Assembly: GCA_002337125.1 (NCBI GenBank) | Contig: DDFJ01000001.1 | Span: forward strand, 955,597-1,019,596 | Source of the DNA: Chitinophagaceae bacterium UBA1931 | GTDB taxonomy: Bacteria > Bacteroidota > Bacteroidia > Chitinophagales > Chitinophagaceae | Direction of reading: 5' to 3' | DNA length: 64,000 nt | Part shown: piece by piece, positions 7,190 through 15,106 of the stretch | Numbering within the stretch: position 1 is the stretch's first letter | Layout: every line of letters begins with the position of its first letter | Translations under genes and position numbers: made by a program | The notes under the pieces: generated by a model | The model's input: only the letters and a program-made list of their open reading frames with translations | Told to the model about the DNA's origin: nothing | The model's database searches: none

Positions 7190-8302
7190 TTAATGATCTC
7201 CCAAACTCTTTTTCAGAAATGTTTCTAATTCATTGACCCGAATATCAGAATTGATTATAATGCCATTTCTGTCTAATAAGATATAAGTTGGAAAAACATT
7301 AATATTATACTTTTCAGCCTTTATACCATCTTTATCCCAAACAAGATTCCAGACAAGGCCACTTCTTTTAATGGCAGCTATATATTCTTTTTTGTCTTTT
7401 TGCTTATCCACCGAAATAGATACAATATCAAATCCCTTATTGTGAAATTGTTTATAGATTTCTTGTAGTTTGGGAAATTCTTTAGCACAAGGTAAACAAT
7501 GGCTATACCAAAAATCAATTAAATAGTACTGACTATTTTTTTTAATCTTGTTATGCATTTCTTCGTATCCCTTAAAAAACTCTTCCGGGAATGTTTGCCC
7601 CAATTGCATTTTAGCTGATACACTTATTTTTTCCTTTAAAACATTAATAAATGAGTGCTTCTGCATCTGATTTGAAAAAGAAGAAAACAATTTTTCGAAA
7701 TCAAAATATTGATGTGATGGAGGTATTGACACAAAATAATTAATATCCCATAAGGCAACGTAAGAATCCGGATGCAGTTTTATGTATTCACTTAACAGAT
7801 AGGCTCTTTGGTGGTAATATTTCGTAATTAAAAGGTTTGCACTATCCTTTATTTCTTTTGGAAAATCACGACCATAGCTGGAATAATTCCGTTGATAAAA
7901 AGAAAGTAAAGAATCATAAACCTGGTTATTAGACTTGAAAAAAAGTAAGAATTCATTTTCATATTCATTTTGTTGAGGCGACCCGATAATATGCAGTTCT
8001 CCGGCAGTGTCAATGAATAGCTTCGTATCTGTATAAATGAAGTTTTTTCTATAAATCTTGCTTTTATAACTGACAACTGCTTCAACAGGAAAAGGAATTT
8101 TTATAGTAGCGTTAAATTCTCCTTTCACAATTTCTAGTTTTGTATTTGCCCACTTTGAAAGTTGAGCATCCTCTACATAAGTAATTTCAATGCTTTTAAC
8201 TGTTGTATCTTTTACTACTCCATGAATGTTAACTGTTTTACTTTGAGCTGCAAGTTGAAGCATTGTAAACAAAAACAGGTGTAAAAAAATGGTTCTTTTC
8301 AT
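7190..8302 (-). CDS. TlpA-family thioredoxin-like protein with N-terminal DUF4369-type domain
   Basis: The 370-residue protein has a signal peptide (cleavage near LAAQS), a beta-rich N-terminal domain (about 20-130: VNIHGVVKDTTVKSIEITYV, FNATIKIPFPVEAVVSYKSK) typical of DUF4369, a helical linker, and a C-terminal thioredoxin fold (about 235-370). The redox motif is CLPC in LIDFWYSHCLPCAKEFPKL, followed by FDIVSISVDK and the cis-Pro loop NVFPTYILLDRNG. Such proteins act in the periplasm or at the outer face of the inner membrane as thiol reductants, often in cytochrome maturation or stress response. Codon use is visibly AT-rich compared with dapD. Specific partners are unknown. Confidence 0.85.
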   Translation of the reverse strand: MKRTIFLHLFLFTMLQLAAQSKTVNIHGVVKDTTVKSIEITYVEDAQLSKWANTKLEIVKGEFNATIKIPFPVEAVVSYKSKIYRKNFIYTDTKLFIDTAGELHIIGSPQQNEYENEFLLFFKSNNQVYDSLLSFYQRNYSSYGRDFPKEIKDSANLLITKYYHQRAYLLSEYIKLHPDSYVALWDINYFVSIPPSHQYFDFEKLFSSFSNQMQKHSFINVLKEKISVSAKMQLGQTFPEEFFKGYEEMHNKIKKNSQYYLIDFWYSHCLPCAKEFPKLQEIYKQFHNKGFDIVSISVDKQKDKKEYIAAIKRSGLVWNLVWDKDGIKAEKYNINVFPTYILLDRNGIIINSDIRVNELETFLKKSLGDH

Positions 8303-8415
8303 AAATTATACTGTTTAATTTTTATTCCAGTTGTTGGAGTTACAACACAATAAATACTTAATTGTTTTTGTTCTATATCAACAAAGCCAAAAGAGATCTC
8401 TTAGTTGCTGAATAT

Positions 8416-8955
8416 TCAAAACAGATTGATTTTAGTACTCACGAAAAAATCATTCATCAGATCTTTGATAAACTTATCATAGTCTTCAAAGGCTGTTTTC
8501 AATTTTTTGAACTCTTCTTCACTTGCTTTGTGAATATGTTCAATTTTTTTTGGATGTACCAACTCATCTCGTTTACCTTTTAACTCTATGATCAATTGAA
8601 GTTTCGTGTCAAAATACTTCTTCTGTAGTTCTTGTTTATTCCAAGTGGCACAGATTTGCTTGTATGTTTCCTTGAATTTTTCGATAAATCTGTCCTTTTT
8701 GTCATCATAGCCGGAATACATATCAAGTTGGTTCAAGCCATAAATATCAGCCTCTATAAGAGTAAAAAATCTCGTCAAACAAGCACGGTATAAAGTATCA
8801 AACCTTGCCACGTCGTTTTTGTGTTCTTCCGTAATTTTTAATAACAACAAAAAGTCAGGTCTGATTAAGTTGTGAATCTTCTGAAACTTACTCATAGTTT
8901 GAGCAGCTACAAGCATATCTCTTAGGTTATTATATTCTTTACTATGGTCACTCAT
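8416..8955 (-). CDS. Helical protein with a possible HEPN motif
   Basis: The 179-residue protein is almost all helical, charged and without a signal peptide, so it is cytoplasmic. Near its C-terminal third it has KGKRDELVHPKK, in which R129 and H134 form an R-x4-H pattern like the catalytic Rx4-6H motif of HEPN-domain RNases; the preceding helix TRFFTLIEADIYGLNQ fits the other core helix of such folds. HEPN proteins are often toxins or defence effectors, but the same motif occurs in inactive relatives, so this is a suggestion only. It sits beside the DUF4238 gene in a visibly AT-rich accessory stretch. No antitoxin-like partner (for example an MNT protein) is adjacent. Confidence 0.55.
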   Translation of the reverse strand: MSDHSKEYNNLRDMLVAAQTMSKFQKIHNLIRPDFLLLLKITEEHKNDVARFDTLYRACLTRFFTLIEADIYGLNQLDMYSGYDDKKDRFIEKFKETYKQICATWNKQELQKKYFDTKLQLIIELKGKRDELVHPKKIEHIHKASEEEFKKLKTAFEDYDKFIKDLMNDFFVSTKINLF

Positions 8956-9136
8956 TTGAATAGTTTATTGCCTTAGTTACTGTTCCCTTTACTGAATTAA
9001 ATCAACAAGTAATTGCTTCTGTTTTTTGTTAAGACTCGCAACAACGGCTTGATTATTTTTGATGCATACCAACAAAGGCTAAGAATTACCTCTGCTGATT
9101 GCTTCAATGGCGAGCCCCACTATTGGTAATACTAAT

Positions 9137-9146
9137 GTTATGTGCC
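9137..9146. repeat. Inverted repeat at the 3' end of the DUF4238 gene
   Basis: GTTATGTGCC on the plus strand. On the minus strand it reads GGCACATAAC and contains the stop codon TAA of the DUF4238 gene. Its exact reverse complement lies at 10013-10022, at the gene start. Confidence 0.6.
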
Positions 9147-10007
9147 GTTTTTTTCGTTTGCATCAAAATATGTCTTGTCAATTTCTGCCGGAAAAATTAA
9201 GAACTCGTTGTCATTATGCAGTATTCTGTCAGAGACATTTTTATGAGTCATATCATCTGATTGAGCGACCTTATTGATTTGATATTGCCTTAAAGGATTT
9301 GTTTTAACCTCTGAGTGCTTATTAAACATAAAAAGGCAAAAATCCTTTGAAAGAGGAAAGTAAATTTCGGTTTCTATTGGAACAATCCAATTATGATTGT
9401 TTTGTTTATCTATAATAACGGGATTGTCAGATGTAAACCACCCCCTGTTGCCATAATCTTTGAGAATGACAAAGCTGAATGCTCGAAAAACTCGAACAAG
9501 ATGATTCATTAATGTCCCGATAGCGACATTTAATTGGAACTCTTCTTTTAATATATCGAGAAACTCTTTTAACTCAGGAAGTGTTTCCTCATTGAACATT
9601 GTTATTTCGTTTAAAAACTTTGTTCTTGTTTGTCCACTTTTAAGAAGAAGGTCGAAGAAATTTCTATAGGGTTTAGTCCTACATATTAAGTTGGCGACAT
9701 AATGACACAAAATATCTTTGTGCCTGGGAATTAATTGATGTTGATTAGCAAGTGTGTTAATTATTTTGGGGTACTCCTTTTCTATCAGATTGCTAGTGTT
9801 CTCAAAATGACGTCGAAGTTTAAAGTCGAAAAAAGGCAAATCAAAAATATTTACTTCCTTGGAAAATGTCTCAATTAATTCAATCTCGGTGTGGTTTATG
9901 AATTTTCTCCAGACAGAGATATACCATTTATCTTCTCTTTTAAAGCCGAATTGTTTAAGATAAATCTTTGAAATTCGATGTTGTCCCTGAAATTCTGGCT
10001 CTGTCAT
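9138..10007 (-). CDS. DUF4238 domain-containing protein
   Basis: From the ATG at 10007 the protein starts MTEPEFQGQHRISKIYLKQF, and QH.IS..YLK.F near the N-terminus is the hallmark of DUF4238. A second typical phrase is GWFTSDNPVII (about residue 200). An upstream in-frame ATG at 10019 would add four residues and lies inside the flanking repeat. The function of the family is not established; members are frequent in accessory regions, integron cassettes and defence islands. The gene is AT-rich and bounded exactly by an inverted repeat GTTATGTGCC/GGCACATAAC, which suggests it may have come in as a unit. No signal peptide or membrane segment is seen. Confidence 0.78.
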   Translation of the reverse strand: MTEPEFQGQHRISKIYLKQFGFKREDKWYISVWRKFINHTEIELIETFSKEVNIFDLPFFDFKLRRHFENTSNLIEKEYPKIINTLANQHQLIPRHKDILCHYVANLICRTKPYRNFFDLLLKSGQTRTKFLNEITMFNEETLPELKEFLDILKEEFQLNVAIGTLMNHLVRVFRAFSFVILKDYGNRGWFTSDNPVIIDKQNNHNWIVPIETEIYFPLSKDFCLFMFNKHSEVKTNPLRQYQINKVAQSDDMTHKNVSDRILHNDNEFLIFPAEIDKTYFDANEKNGT

Positions 10008-10012
10008 AGAAT

Positions 10013-10022
10013 GGCACATAAC
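10013..10022. repeat. Inverted repeat at the 5' end of the DUF4238 gene
   Basis: GGCACATAAC on the plus strand, the exact reverse complement of 9137-9146. On the minus strand GTTATGTGCC includes the upstream in-frame ATG of the gene. Confidence 0.6.
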
Positions 10023-10180
10023 TCATAAATATACTCAACAATCACATATCAATAAAATAATATACAATTAGGTTTTCAGCGTTTTAGTTTTCCGTATTCT
10101 TCCAGATCTGTTTCGCCACTACAATTTTTATGTCTTCCTGTGCAAACCTTTCCAACTGTTTAAAAACGGTAAGGGAAATG

Positions 10181-10432
10181 CATAAAACAATGCCCTTCCC
10201 AACAGAAACAATGACCATCTTAACAGAAACAATAGGCTTCCCAACAGAAACAATGCCCATCTTAACAGAAACAACGGGCATCTTAAGGGAAACAATAGCC
10301 TTCTTAACAGAAACAATGGCTATCCCAACAGAAACAATTGGCATCTTAACAGAAACAATGCCCATCTTAACAGAAACAATTGGCTTCCCAACAGAAACAA
10401 TGGGCATCTTAACAGAAACAATTGCTGCTGCA
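10181..10432. repeat. Tandem array of twelve 21-bp units
   Basis: The unit is ACAGAAACAAT followed by about ten more variable bases ending CATCTTA or CTTCCCA. The first unit (10181-10201) and the last (10412-10432) are degenerate; the ten between are clean in length. Because 21 is a multiple of three, both strands stay open: the plus frame gives TETMxIL heptads and the minus frame IVSVKMP/IVSVGKP heptads. The variable cores fall into complementary pairs (ATGCCC in units 3 and 8 against GGGCAT in 4 and 10; ATAGCC in unit 5 against GGCTAT in 6). Neither reading frame has a recognisable start region or domain, so I list it as a repeat and not a gene. Confidence 0.9.
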
Positions 10433-10707
10433 CGGGAACAGTGTACCAAAGTTTCACGGTAAAAAAGGGCAATAGCACCAAAACGGGTTGCGGTATTTCT
10501 ACTTTTAAAAAAGAAGGGTTTTACTCTTTCTGCAGTTTTTGGTAAAAAAAGTTGCTGTTATTCTTCATTGGTGCTTAACAATTTCAGGCACATTGTCAAT
10601 ACTGCAAAGCGGGGTTGCATTTGCAAATGCTGTGTATTTGTTTTGCTACCGCTAACGGCTGACCGTATACACCAGCCTTAATCATTCATTTTAAAACTCC
10701 AAAAATT
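10433..10707. other. Intergenic leader before the FN3 gene, nothing firm
   Basis: This stretch follows the tandem array and precedes the FN3 gene. It contains GTATTTGTTTTGCTACCGC near 10632, reminiscent of a -7 region but not matching TAnnTTTG. No coding frame is convincing. Confidence 0.4.
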
Positions 10708-11319
10708 ATGGAAAAAGCTCTCGTTAACTTTTACCGTTACACCGATGGTGATTTTGAATCAAAAGCACACACTATTGTGAGTAACATGATGGGTAACCCC
10801 TACTTTACCGATCCTGTACCAACTGTTGCAGCTGTTACTGCTGCTGCCACCGACTACAGCTTGGCCTTAATTGATGCTAAAACCGGCAGCCGTATAGGTG
10901 TTGCTGATAAAAACAATAAGCGTGATGTGCTTACGGCTTTGCTGCGCAGCTGGGCCGGTTATGTAAACTTTGTAGCCAATGGCGATACCAGCAAACTGCT
11001 TTCATCGGGCTTCGACATAAGCCGGGAAACTGTGCCCACCATTATTACCAAACCCGAAAACCTGCAGGTATTTAACGGCGTTAACAGCGGCGAACTGGAG
11101 GTGATGGTTAATGGTGTAAAGGGTGCCACTGCTTATTTACACGAGTACACAACCGATGATACGTTGCAAACGTTAAACTGGATAAGTATTGCCAGTACCA
11201 GCCGCCGCATTGTGTTCAGCAACCTGCAGCCGGGCAGTAAGTATTACTGTCGTGTAGGTGCAGTTGGGCCTAAGGGTCAGTTGGTTTACAGCGATCCTTT
11301 GCCACGCATAGTGATTTAG
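10708..11319 (+). CDS. Fibronectin type III domain-containing protein, function unknown
   Basis: The 203-residue protein starts MEKALVNFYRYTDGDFESKA without a signal peptide. The N-terminal half (about 1-105) is helical and contains MMGNPYFTDPVPTVAAVTAA and RDVLTALLRSWAGYVNFVAN, a pattern I associate with a small, common Bacteroidota family of unknown role. The C-terminal half (about 108-203) is a fibronectin type III-like beta sandwich: ENLQVFNGVNSGELEVMVNG, then SRRIVFSNLQPGSKYYCRVG and GPKGQLVYSDPLPRIVI. It is monocistronic, closed by a strong terminator at 11355-11379. Its nearest upstream neighbour is the 21-bp tandem array; a link is not shown. Confidence 0.75.
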   Translation: MEKALVNFYRYTDGDFESKAHTIVSNMMGNPYFTDPVPTVAAVTAAATDYSLALIDAKTGSRIGVADKNNKRDVLTALLRSWAGYVNFVANGDTSKLLSSGFDISRETVPTIITKPENLQVFNGVNSGELEVMVNGVKGATAYLHEYTTDDTLQTLNWISIASTSRRIVFSNLQPGSKYYCRVGAVGPKGQLVYSDPLPRIVI

Positions 11320-11354
11320 ATTTTATTTTTTGGTTAGATTGTTTAAACCATTAG

Positions 11355-11379
11355 AGCGTCTGCAAAGACGCTTTTTTTT
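11355..11379 (+). terminator. Intrinsic terminator after the FN3 gene
   Basis: AGCGTCT-GCAA-AGACGCT forms a perfect 7-bp stem with a tetraloop, followed by a run of eight T. Confidence 0.88.
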
Positions 11380-11397
11380 GTGCAATGAGGTATGATG

Positions 11398-11450
11398 CGT
11401 CATTGCGAGGGTAAGTGGGCTTTGTGCATAGCCTTGTGCCGAAGCAATCT
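11398..11450. repeat. Dispersed CGTCATTGCGAG...CGAAGCAATC element
   Basis: The ends CGTCATTGCGAGG and CCGAAGCAATCT pair over ATTGC/GCAAT, and the inside pairs over GGCT/AGCC. I recognise this end pattern as a palindromic intergenic repeat seen in many bacterial genomes. One copy is present here. Confidence 0.55.
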
Positions 11451-11478
11451 GCATTCAAGCGATGATGATAGTTGTATT

Positions 11479-13599
11479 TTATTTACCCAGTTCCTTATCA
11501 ATGATATTCTTTAATGCAGCAGCCCATACTTCATAACCCTTTGCCTGCAAATGAATACCATCGCCCGAAACAAAATCTGTATTCATATCGCCACCGGTTT
11601 TGATGAACAGGTTACTTAATGGCAGGTAGGTCATATTGGTTTGTTTAAACCGGCTGATGAGTTGCTGCACCTGTTCATACTTCATTCTTTTTTCATCGGT
11701 TGGCTGAATGCCTGCCGGCAGCGGGCCAATTAAAATAATTTTTGTTGCAGGTAAATGATTCTTCATCCAGCTGAGAATTGCTGCAATGCCTGCTGCAATT
11801 TCCTGCGCACTATCGTCGGTGAAATTATTAACGCCAATGGTTACTACAATCAGTTTGGGTTTTGCAGTGGCATAAGCTCCATGCTGCAACCGCCACAGTA
11901 TATGTTGTGTACGGTCGCCACTAATACCTGCACTGATCCATTTGTAAGGCTTAAATGCTGCTGTGAAAGCATCCAGACCGGGTTTGTATGTAACGTTGGG
12001 TCTGTCTCCGCCAATGCCCTGCGTAATGGAGTTACCGAGAAAAACAATATCGGCTCCGTTACCATTGAGCAGTAATGAATCAATGTCGCTGTTTTGTTTC
12101 CACCAGTCGGCAGCTTCCTTCCACCCTGCTGCCGAACGGTATTCGGCTGATGGCGCAGCAACTGTTGCAAAATTTGTTTTATGATTGGTGGCTCTTAAAA
12201 TAAAATCAACAATGGGCGAAGGATTGGGCAAACTGTGCGGGTGATGTTTTACGCCTGCTTTATGAATAACCGTAATAGAGCCGCCTGCTTTTTTAACGGC
12301 AGCTTCAAACGGGTTGGTGTTTTCGTCAACAGGTACAACTTCATCAGCATCGCCCACCACATGCAGCATGGGAAAACCAAGGCGTGCAATTTTTTCAGCA
12401 TTATCCAGCGGACTGTTATGAAACTGCAACGCTTCTTCTTCCGTTAATGCATAATCCTTTTTAAATATTTCCCAATCTTCTTTACTGCCGGGGCCTTTTC
12501 CTTTACCACCGGGCCAGCTTCGTGGATCAAGCACAGGAGCATCGGCATACACACAGGCAACTTTGCCGGGGTTGGCCAATGCCCAGTTGTACACGTACAT
12601 ACCGCCTCGGCTCATACCTTCCAGCACAACTTTTTTCGATAGTCCGGCTTTGTGCATGTAGCTGTAAAATTTATTCCAGGTGGTAACGGCTTCTTTGTTA
12701 CCGAAAAGTTCAGCCACATCGCAATACACTACATGAAAACCTCTTTCCAGCAGGGCAATATCGGTTTGCGGTTCGTGCCCCCAGAAACGTGCACGCCAGA
12801 TCCATGGTAAACCTTCAGCAGCTTTTTTGGGTTTAACAACTTTACATGCATGGTTGCTGAAAACAAAATCGGCACATTCATAACCATAAAACGAGCTGAT
12901 CTTTTTTTCTTCGCTGATGAATGAAAAGATGTTGAATGATTTTTTGCTGTTGAGCATTACTGCTTCATATAAACGTTTGGCAATAATGGTTGCGCCTAAT
13001 GAGGAAGGATGAATACCATCGGGCAACAGCTCGGGCTTATCAATAAACAGCGAATACAAATCAATGACTTCGCACCCCGTTTTGTATGCAACATTTTGAA
13101 TATGCGGAATGATTTGCTGCCTGATTACGGGATCATAAATCTGGTTACTGTCTTTCATAAACGATGGAACAGGAAGCAGCAAAATAATGCGTGGCGCCGA
13201 TGGCAGCTGGCGCAGTGAATCAATTAAATCGTTATAATCATTTTCAAATTCGTTGAGGAATGGTCGGTTGATGGCTTTACTATCGTTGGTGCCGAGTTTA
13301 ATAAAAACAATATCCGGGTTGCTGGCAATGGCTTTTTTAAACTCAGCTGTTGCCCAATAGGGATAGTTTCCTTTGCGGAGTAAGGTTCGTCCGCTAACAC
13401 CGAAATTCATAACCTGGTAACCATTGCCCAGCATGTTTTGTAACTGCTGCGGGTAACTGTTTTTTTCACGGTTGGCCACTCCCGACCCGTAAGTAATACT
13501 GTTGCCAATACAGGCTATGCGTATTGTTTGGGCAATGGATGAAATGGTTGCTGTTGCTGAAACTAAAACAATAAGAAAGATTTTTTTTACCGGAAGCAT
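11479..13599 (-). CDS. Three-domain secreted esterase: SGNH hydrolase, alpha/beta hydrolase, SGNH hydrolase
   Basis: I start at the ATG at 13599 (MLPVKKIFLIVLVSATATIS) because it opens on a signal peptide; the longer frame to 13734 would place 45 residues before it. Domain 1 (about 25-245) is SGNH/GDSL: IACIGNSITYGSG, KLGTNDS and DGIHPSSLGA. Domain 2 (about 260-490) is an alpha/beta hydrolase with nucleophile elbow GMSRGG near residue 330, VVGDADEVVPV and a late KHHPHSL. Domain 3 (about 500-706) is a second SGNH domain: IVFLGNSITQGIGG, TIGVNNF and DGIHLQAKGYEVWA. Such enzymes deacetylate plant polysaccharides. The pectin genes at 18.6-21.3 kb make a pectin or hemicellulose substrate plausible. 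Predicted location is the periplasm or cell surface. Confidence 0.85.
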   Translation of the reverse strand: MLPVKKIFLIVLVSATATISSIAQTIRIACIGNSITYGSGVANREKNSYPQQLQNMLGNGYQVMNFGVSGRTLLRKGNYPYWATAEFKKAIASNPDIVFIKLGTNDSKAINRPFLNEFENDYNDLIDSLRQLPSAPRIILLLPVPSFMKDSNQIYDPVIRQQIIPHIQNVAYKTGCEVIDLYSLFIDKPELLPDGIHPSSLGATIIAKRLYEAVMLNSKKSFNIFSFISEEKKISSFYGYECADFVFSNHACKVVKPKKAAEGLPWIWRARFWGHEPQTDIALLERGFHVVYCDVAELFGNKEAVTTWNKFYSYMHKAGLSKKVVLEGMSRGGMYVYNWALANPGKVACVYADAPVLDPRSWPGGKGKGPGSKEDWEIFKKDYALTEEEALQFHNSPLDNAEKIARLGFPMLHVVGDADEVVPVDENTNPFEAAVKKAGGSITVIHKAGVKHHPHSLPNPSPIVDFILRATNHKTNFATVAAPSAEYRSAAGWKEAADWWKQNSDIDSLLLNGNGADIVFLGNSITQGIGGDRPNVTYKPGLDAFTAAFKPYKWISAGISGDRTQHILWRLQHGAYATAKPKLIVVTIGVNNFTDDSAQEIAAGIAAILSWMKNHLPATKIILIGPLPAGIQPTDEKRMKYEQVQQLISRFKQTNMTYLPLSNLFIKTGGDMNTDFVSGDGIHLQAKGYEVWAAALKNIIDKELGK

Positions 13600-13757
13600 A
13601 GCTGTTATCTGTAATTTATTATGATGGATGATGTGCTGAAACCTGTGTAAGATAGTACATGCTTTTATTGGCTGTGCCTGTTCACTGCATTTTTGAACAA
13701 CCGTTTGCATGCTGCATTGAACATGATAGTGCAAGCTGGTTGGGTGTTCTTACGTTC

Positions 13758-13790
13758 TTTGGCGCAGGTCTCCCGACCTGATGCCAACAG
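13758..13790. repeat. REP-like palindrome, copy 3 (inverted orientation)
   Basis: TTTGGCGCAGGTCTCCCGAC followed by CTGATGCCAACAG. The core CAGGTC-TCCC-GACCTG is a perfect 6-bp hairpin and TTGGC/GCCAA extends it. It is the reverse complement of the type seen at 7154 and lies 25 bases beyond the stop codon of the transposase relic. Confidence 0.7.
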
Positions 13791-13815
13791 TTACTTGGTA
13801 AAAAAGCTCAGTGAA

Positions 13816-13950
13816 TTAAATCAAGAGTAAGCAATCCTTTTTCCTTATCGCATGATAATCTTTTGCACTGCTGTACAACCATTCTTGTGCAGAAAGAACA
13901 TAACCTGCACGTACAGGATTTTCATGCACATCGGTAAAACGTTGTTTGTT
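13816..13950 (-). pseudogene. C-terminal relic of a REP-associated tyrosine transposase (RAYT)
   Basis: The minus strand between stop codons reads NKQRFTDVHENPVRAGYVLS, then AQEWLYSSAKDYHAIRKKDC and LLLI-stop. The phrase IHxNPVRAGhV...h.YSSAxDY is the conserved C-terminal signature of Y1-type RAYT transposases (IS200/IS605-like). Only 44 codons remain, closed upstream by a stop codon, and the catalytic HUH and Tyr region is gone. A REP-like palindrome lies immediately downstream, the arrangement expected of RAYT genes and their REPs. Confidence 0.75.
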
Positions 13951-13974
13951 TTAGCAGTTGCCTGTAATGTGTAA

Positions 13975-14003
13975 AACAAAAAGCCGGTTAGTTAACCGGC
14001 TTT
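13975..14003 (-). terminator. Intrinsic terminator of the DUF4382 gene
   Basis: AAAGCCGGTT-AGTT-AACCGGCTTT is a perfect 10-bp stem with a 4-base loop. On the minus strand it is followed by TTTTGTTTT and lies about 24 bases after the stop codon of the DUF4382 gene. Confidence 0.82.
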
Positions 14004-14026
14004 ATAAAAGTATTTATTGAGTTCTG

Positions 14027-14911
14027 TTATTTTTTAAGAGTTACCAATGGTATTTTTGTTTCAGCACCTGCACGAACGGTGATGTTTTGTATGGTGGTGT
14101 CTCTGTACCCGTTGGGTGATGTAAAGGACAAATTGTACACCCCGGCTTTCAATCCTCTTATTTTAAATTCACCATCATGCTCTTCCGGTATGGCCAGTGC
14201 AGAATCAGTACTGTTGTAAGCCTTGATGATGGCTTTTGCATCAGGTGGTGCCACTTTTCCTTCAATGCTTCCGGTGCTATGTTCAGCAAACGGAACAATG
14301 AATGGCTTCAGGTAATACATGCCGTTACGCATTACCACTGATTCGCAAACATTAAAATCGAGCCAGATGCTGGAATTTCCCCTGTGATCATCATCTTCAT
14401 CTTCGTTGTCAATTTTTACATACACATAATTTGATGTTCCGGGCAGGAGGTTTAACGGGTAGCTTACACCAGTTGCAACTACACGGCTGCCTGTGCCTAA
14501 GGTAATTCTTATTTTACGGATTGCACCTGCCGGCAGATTAACGGTGCCCAGTAAGGTATCAACTCCATTTCTCAGATTCATTACGTTATAAATACCGGGA
14601 CTAATGGCAAGGGTATCCCAGTAACCATAACTATCATGATCATGATGGTCATCATCTTCATTTGCATCATGGTCGCCATAATGATCATCTGCCATATGCT
14701 CACGGCTTGTATCGATTTTTACTTCCACATAGCGGATATCAACAAAAAACGAATCAAAGTTGCATGGATGATCAGTAAGAAAAACAGAAAGCTTTTTTGA
14801 ATTGTTGGCTGCATTTGCAGAGTTTTCTTTTTTACAGGCATTAATGATAAATAAAGTGGCCAGTAACAGAAATGAAAAGAAAAGGGCATTGCTGAGTTTC
14901 AGCTTCTTCAT
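14027..14911 (-). CDS. DUF4382 domain-containing lipoprotein with His/Asp-rich loop
   Basis: The 294-residue protein has a lipoprotein signal (LFIINACKKE, lipobox INAC at about residue 26). The DUF4382 domain follows (about 40-205): LSVFLTDHPCNFDSFFVDIR, VNLPAGAIRKIRITLGTG and WLDFNVCESVVMRNGMYYLK. A small beta-sandwich of the carboxypeptidase regulatory type ends it (GSIEGKVAPPDAKAIIKAYN, GLKAGVYNLSFTSPNGY). Between about residues 72 and 95 the domain contains a loop of His, Asp and Glu residues, and a second acidic run (DNEDEDDDH) lies near 170; these look like metal-binding low-complexity insertions. DUF4382 function is not known. It has its own strong terminator. Confidence 0.82.
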   Translation of the reverse strand: MKKLKLSNALFFSFLLLATLFIINACKKENSANAANNSKKLSVFLTDHPCNFDSFFVDIRYVEVKIDTSREHMADDHYGDHDANEDDDHHDHDSYGYWDTLAISPGIYNVMNLRNGVDTLLGTVNLPAGAIRKIRITLGTGSRVVATGVSYPLNLLPGTSNYVYVKIDNEDEDDDHRGNSSIWLDFNVCESVVMRNGMYYLKPFIVPFAEHSTGSIEGKVAPPDAKAIIKAYNSTDSALAIPEEHDGEFKIRGLKAGVYNLSFTSPNGYRDTTIQNITVRAGAETKIPLVTLKK

Positions 14912-15106
14912 ACAGAATTTTTTTTAATTGTTAAAAATGGTACTACAGGAAATTGTATATAGTGTTTACAAATGATGCCCGTAGAATTCATTTTCTGAAT
15001 TCTGAAGCTGGATTGGTATTACTAACGTTTCAAATTTCAAGCCAAGCCGGGATCAGGGCTATATTATTTTTTTGATCAGGGCATAGCCGGGACTTTTTGG
15101 CGCAGT

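Noticed and set aside
10181..10432. CRISPR array
   Set aside because: Units are directly tandem every 21 bp with no unique 30-40 bp spacers and no cas genes nearby.
10084..10462. Two long overlapping open frames (TETMxIL plus strand, IVSVKMP minus strand) as protein genes
   Set aside because: Both arise from a 21-bp tandem repeat that keeps all frames periodic. Neither has a domain or signal outside the repeat, and they are mutually exclusive. Listed as a repeat instead.
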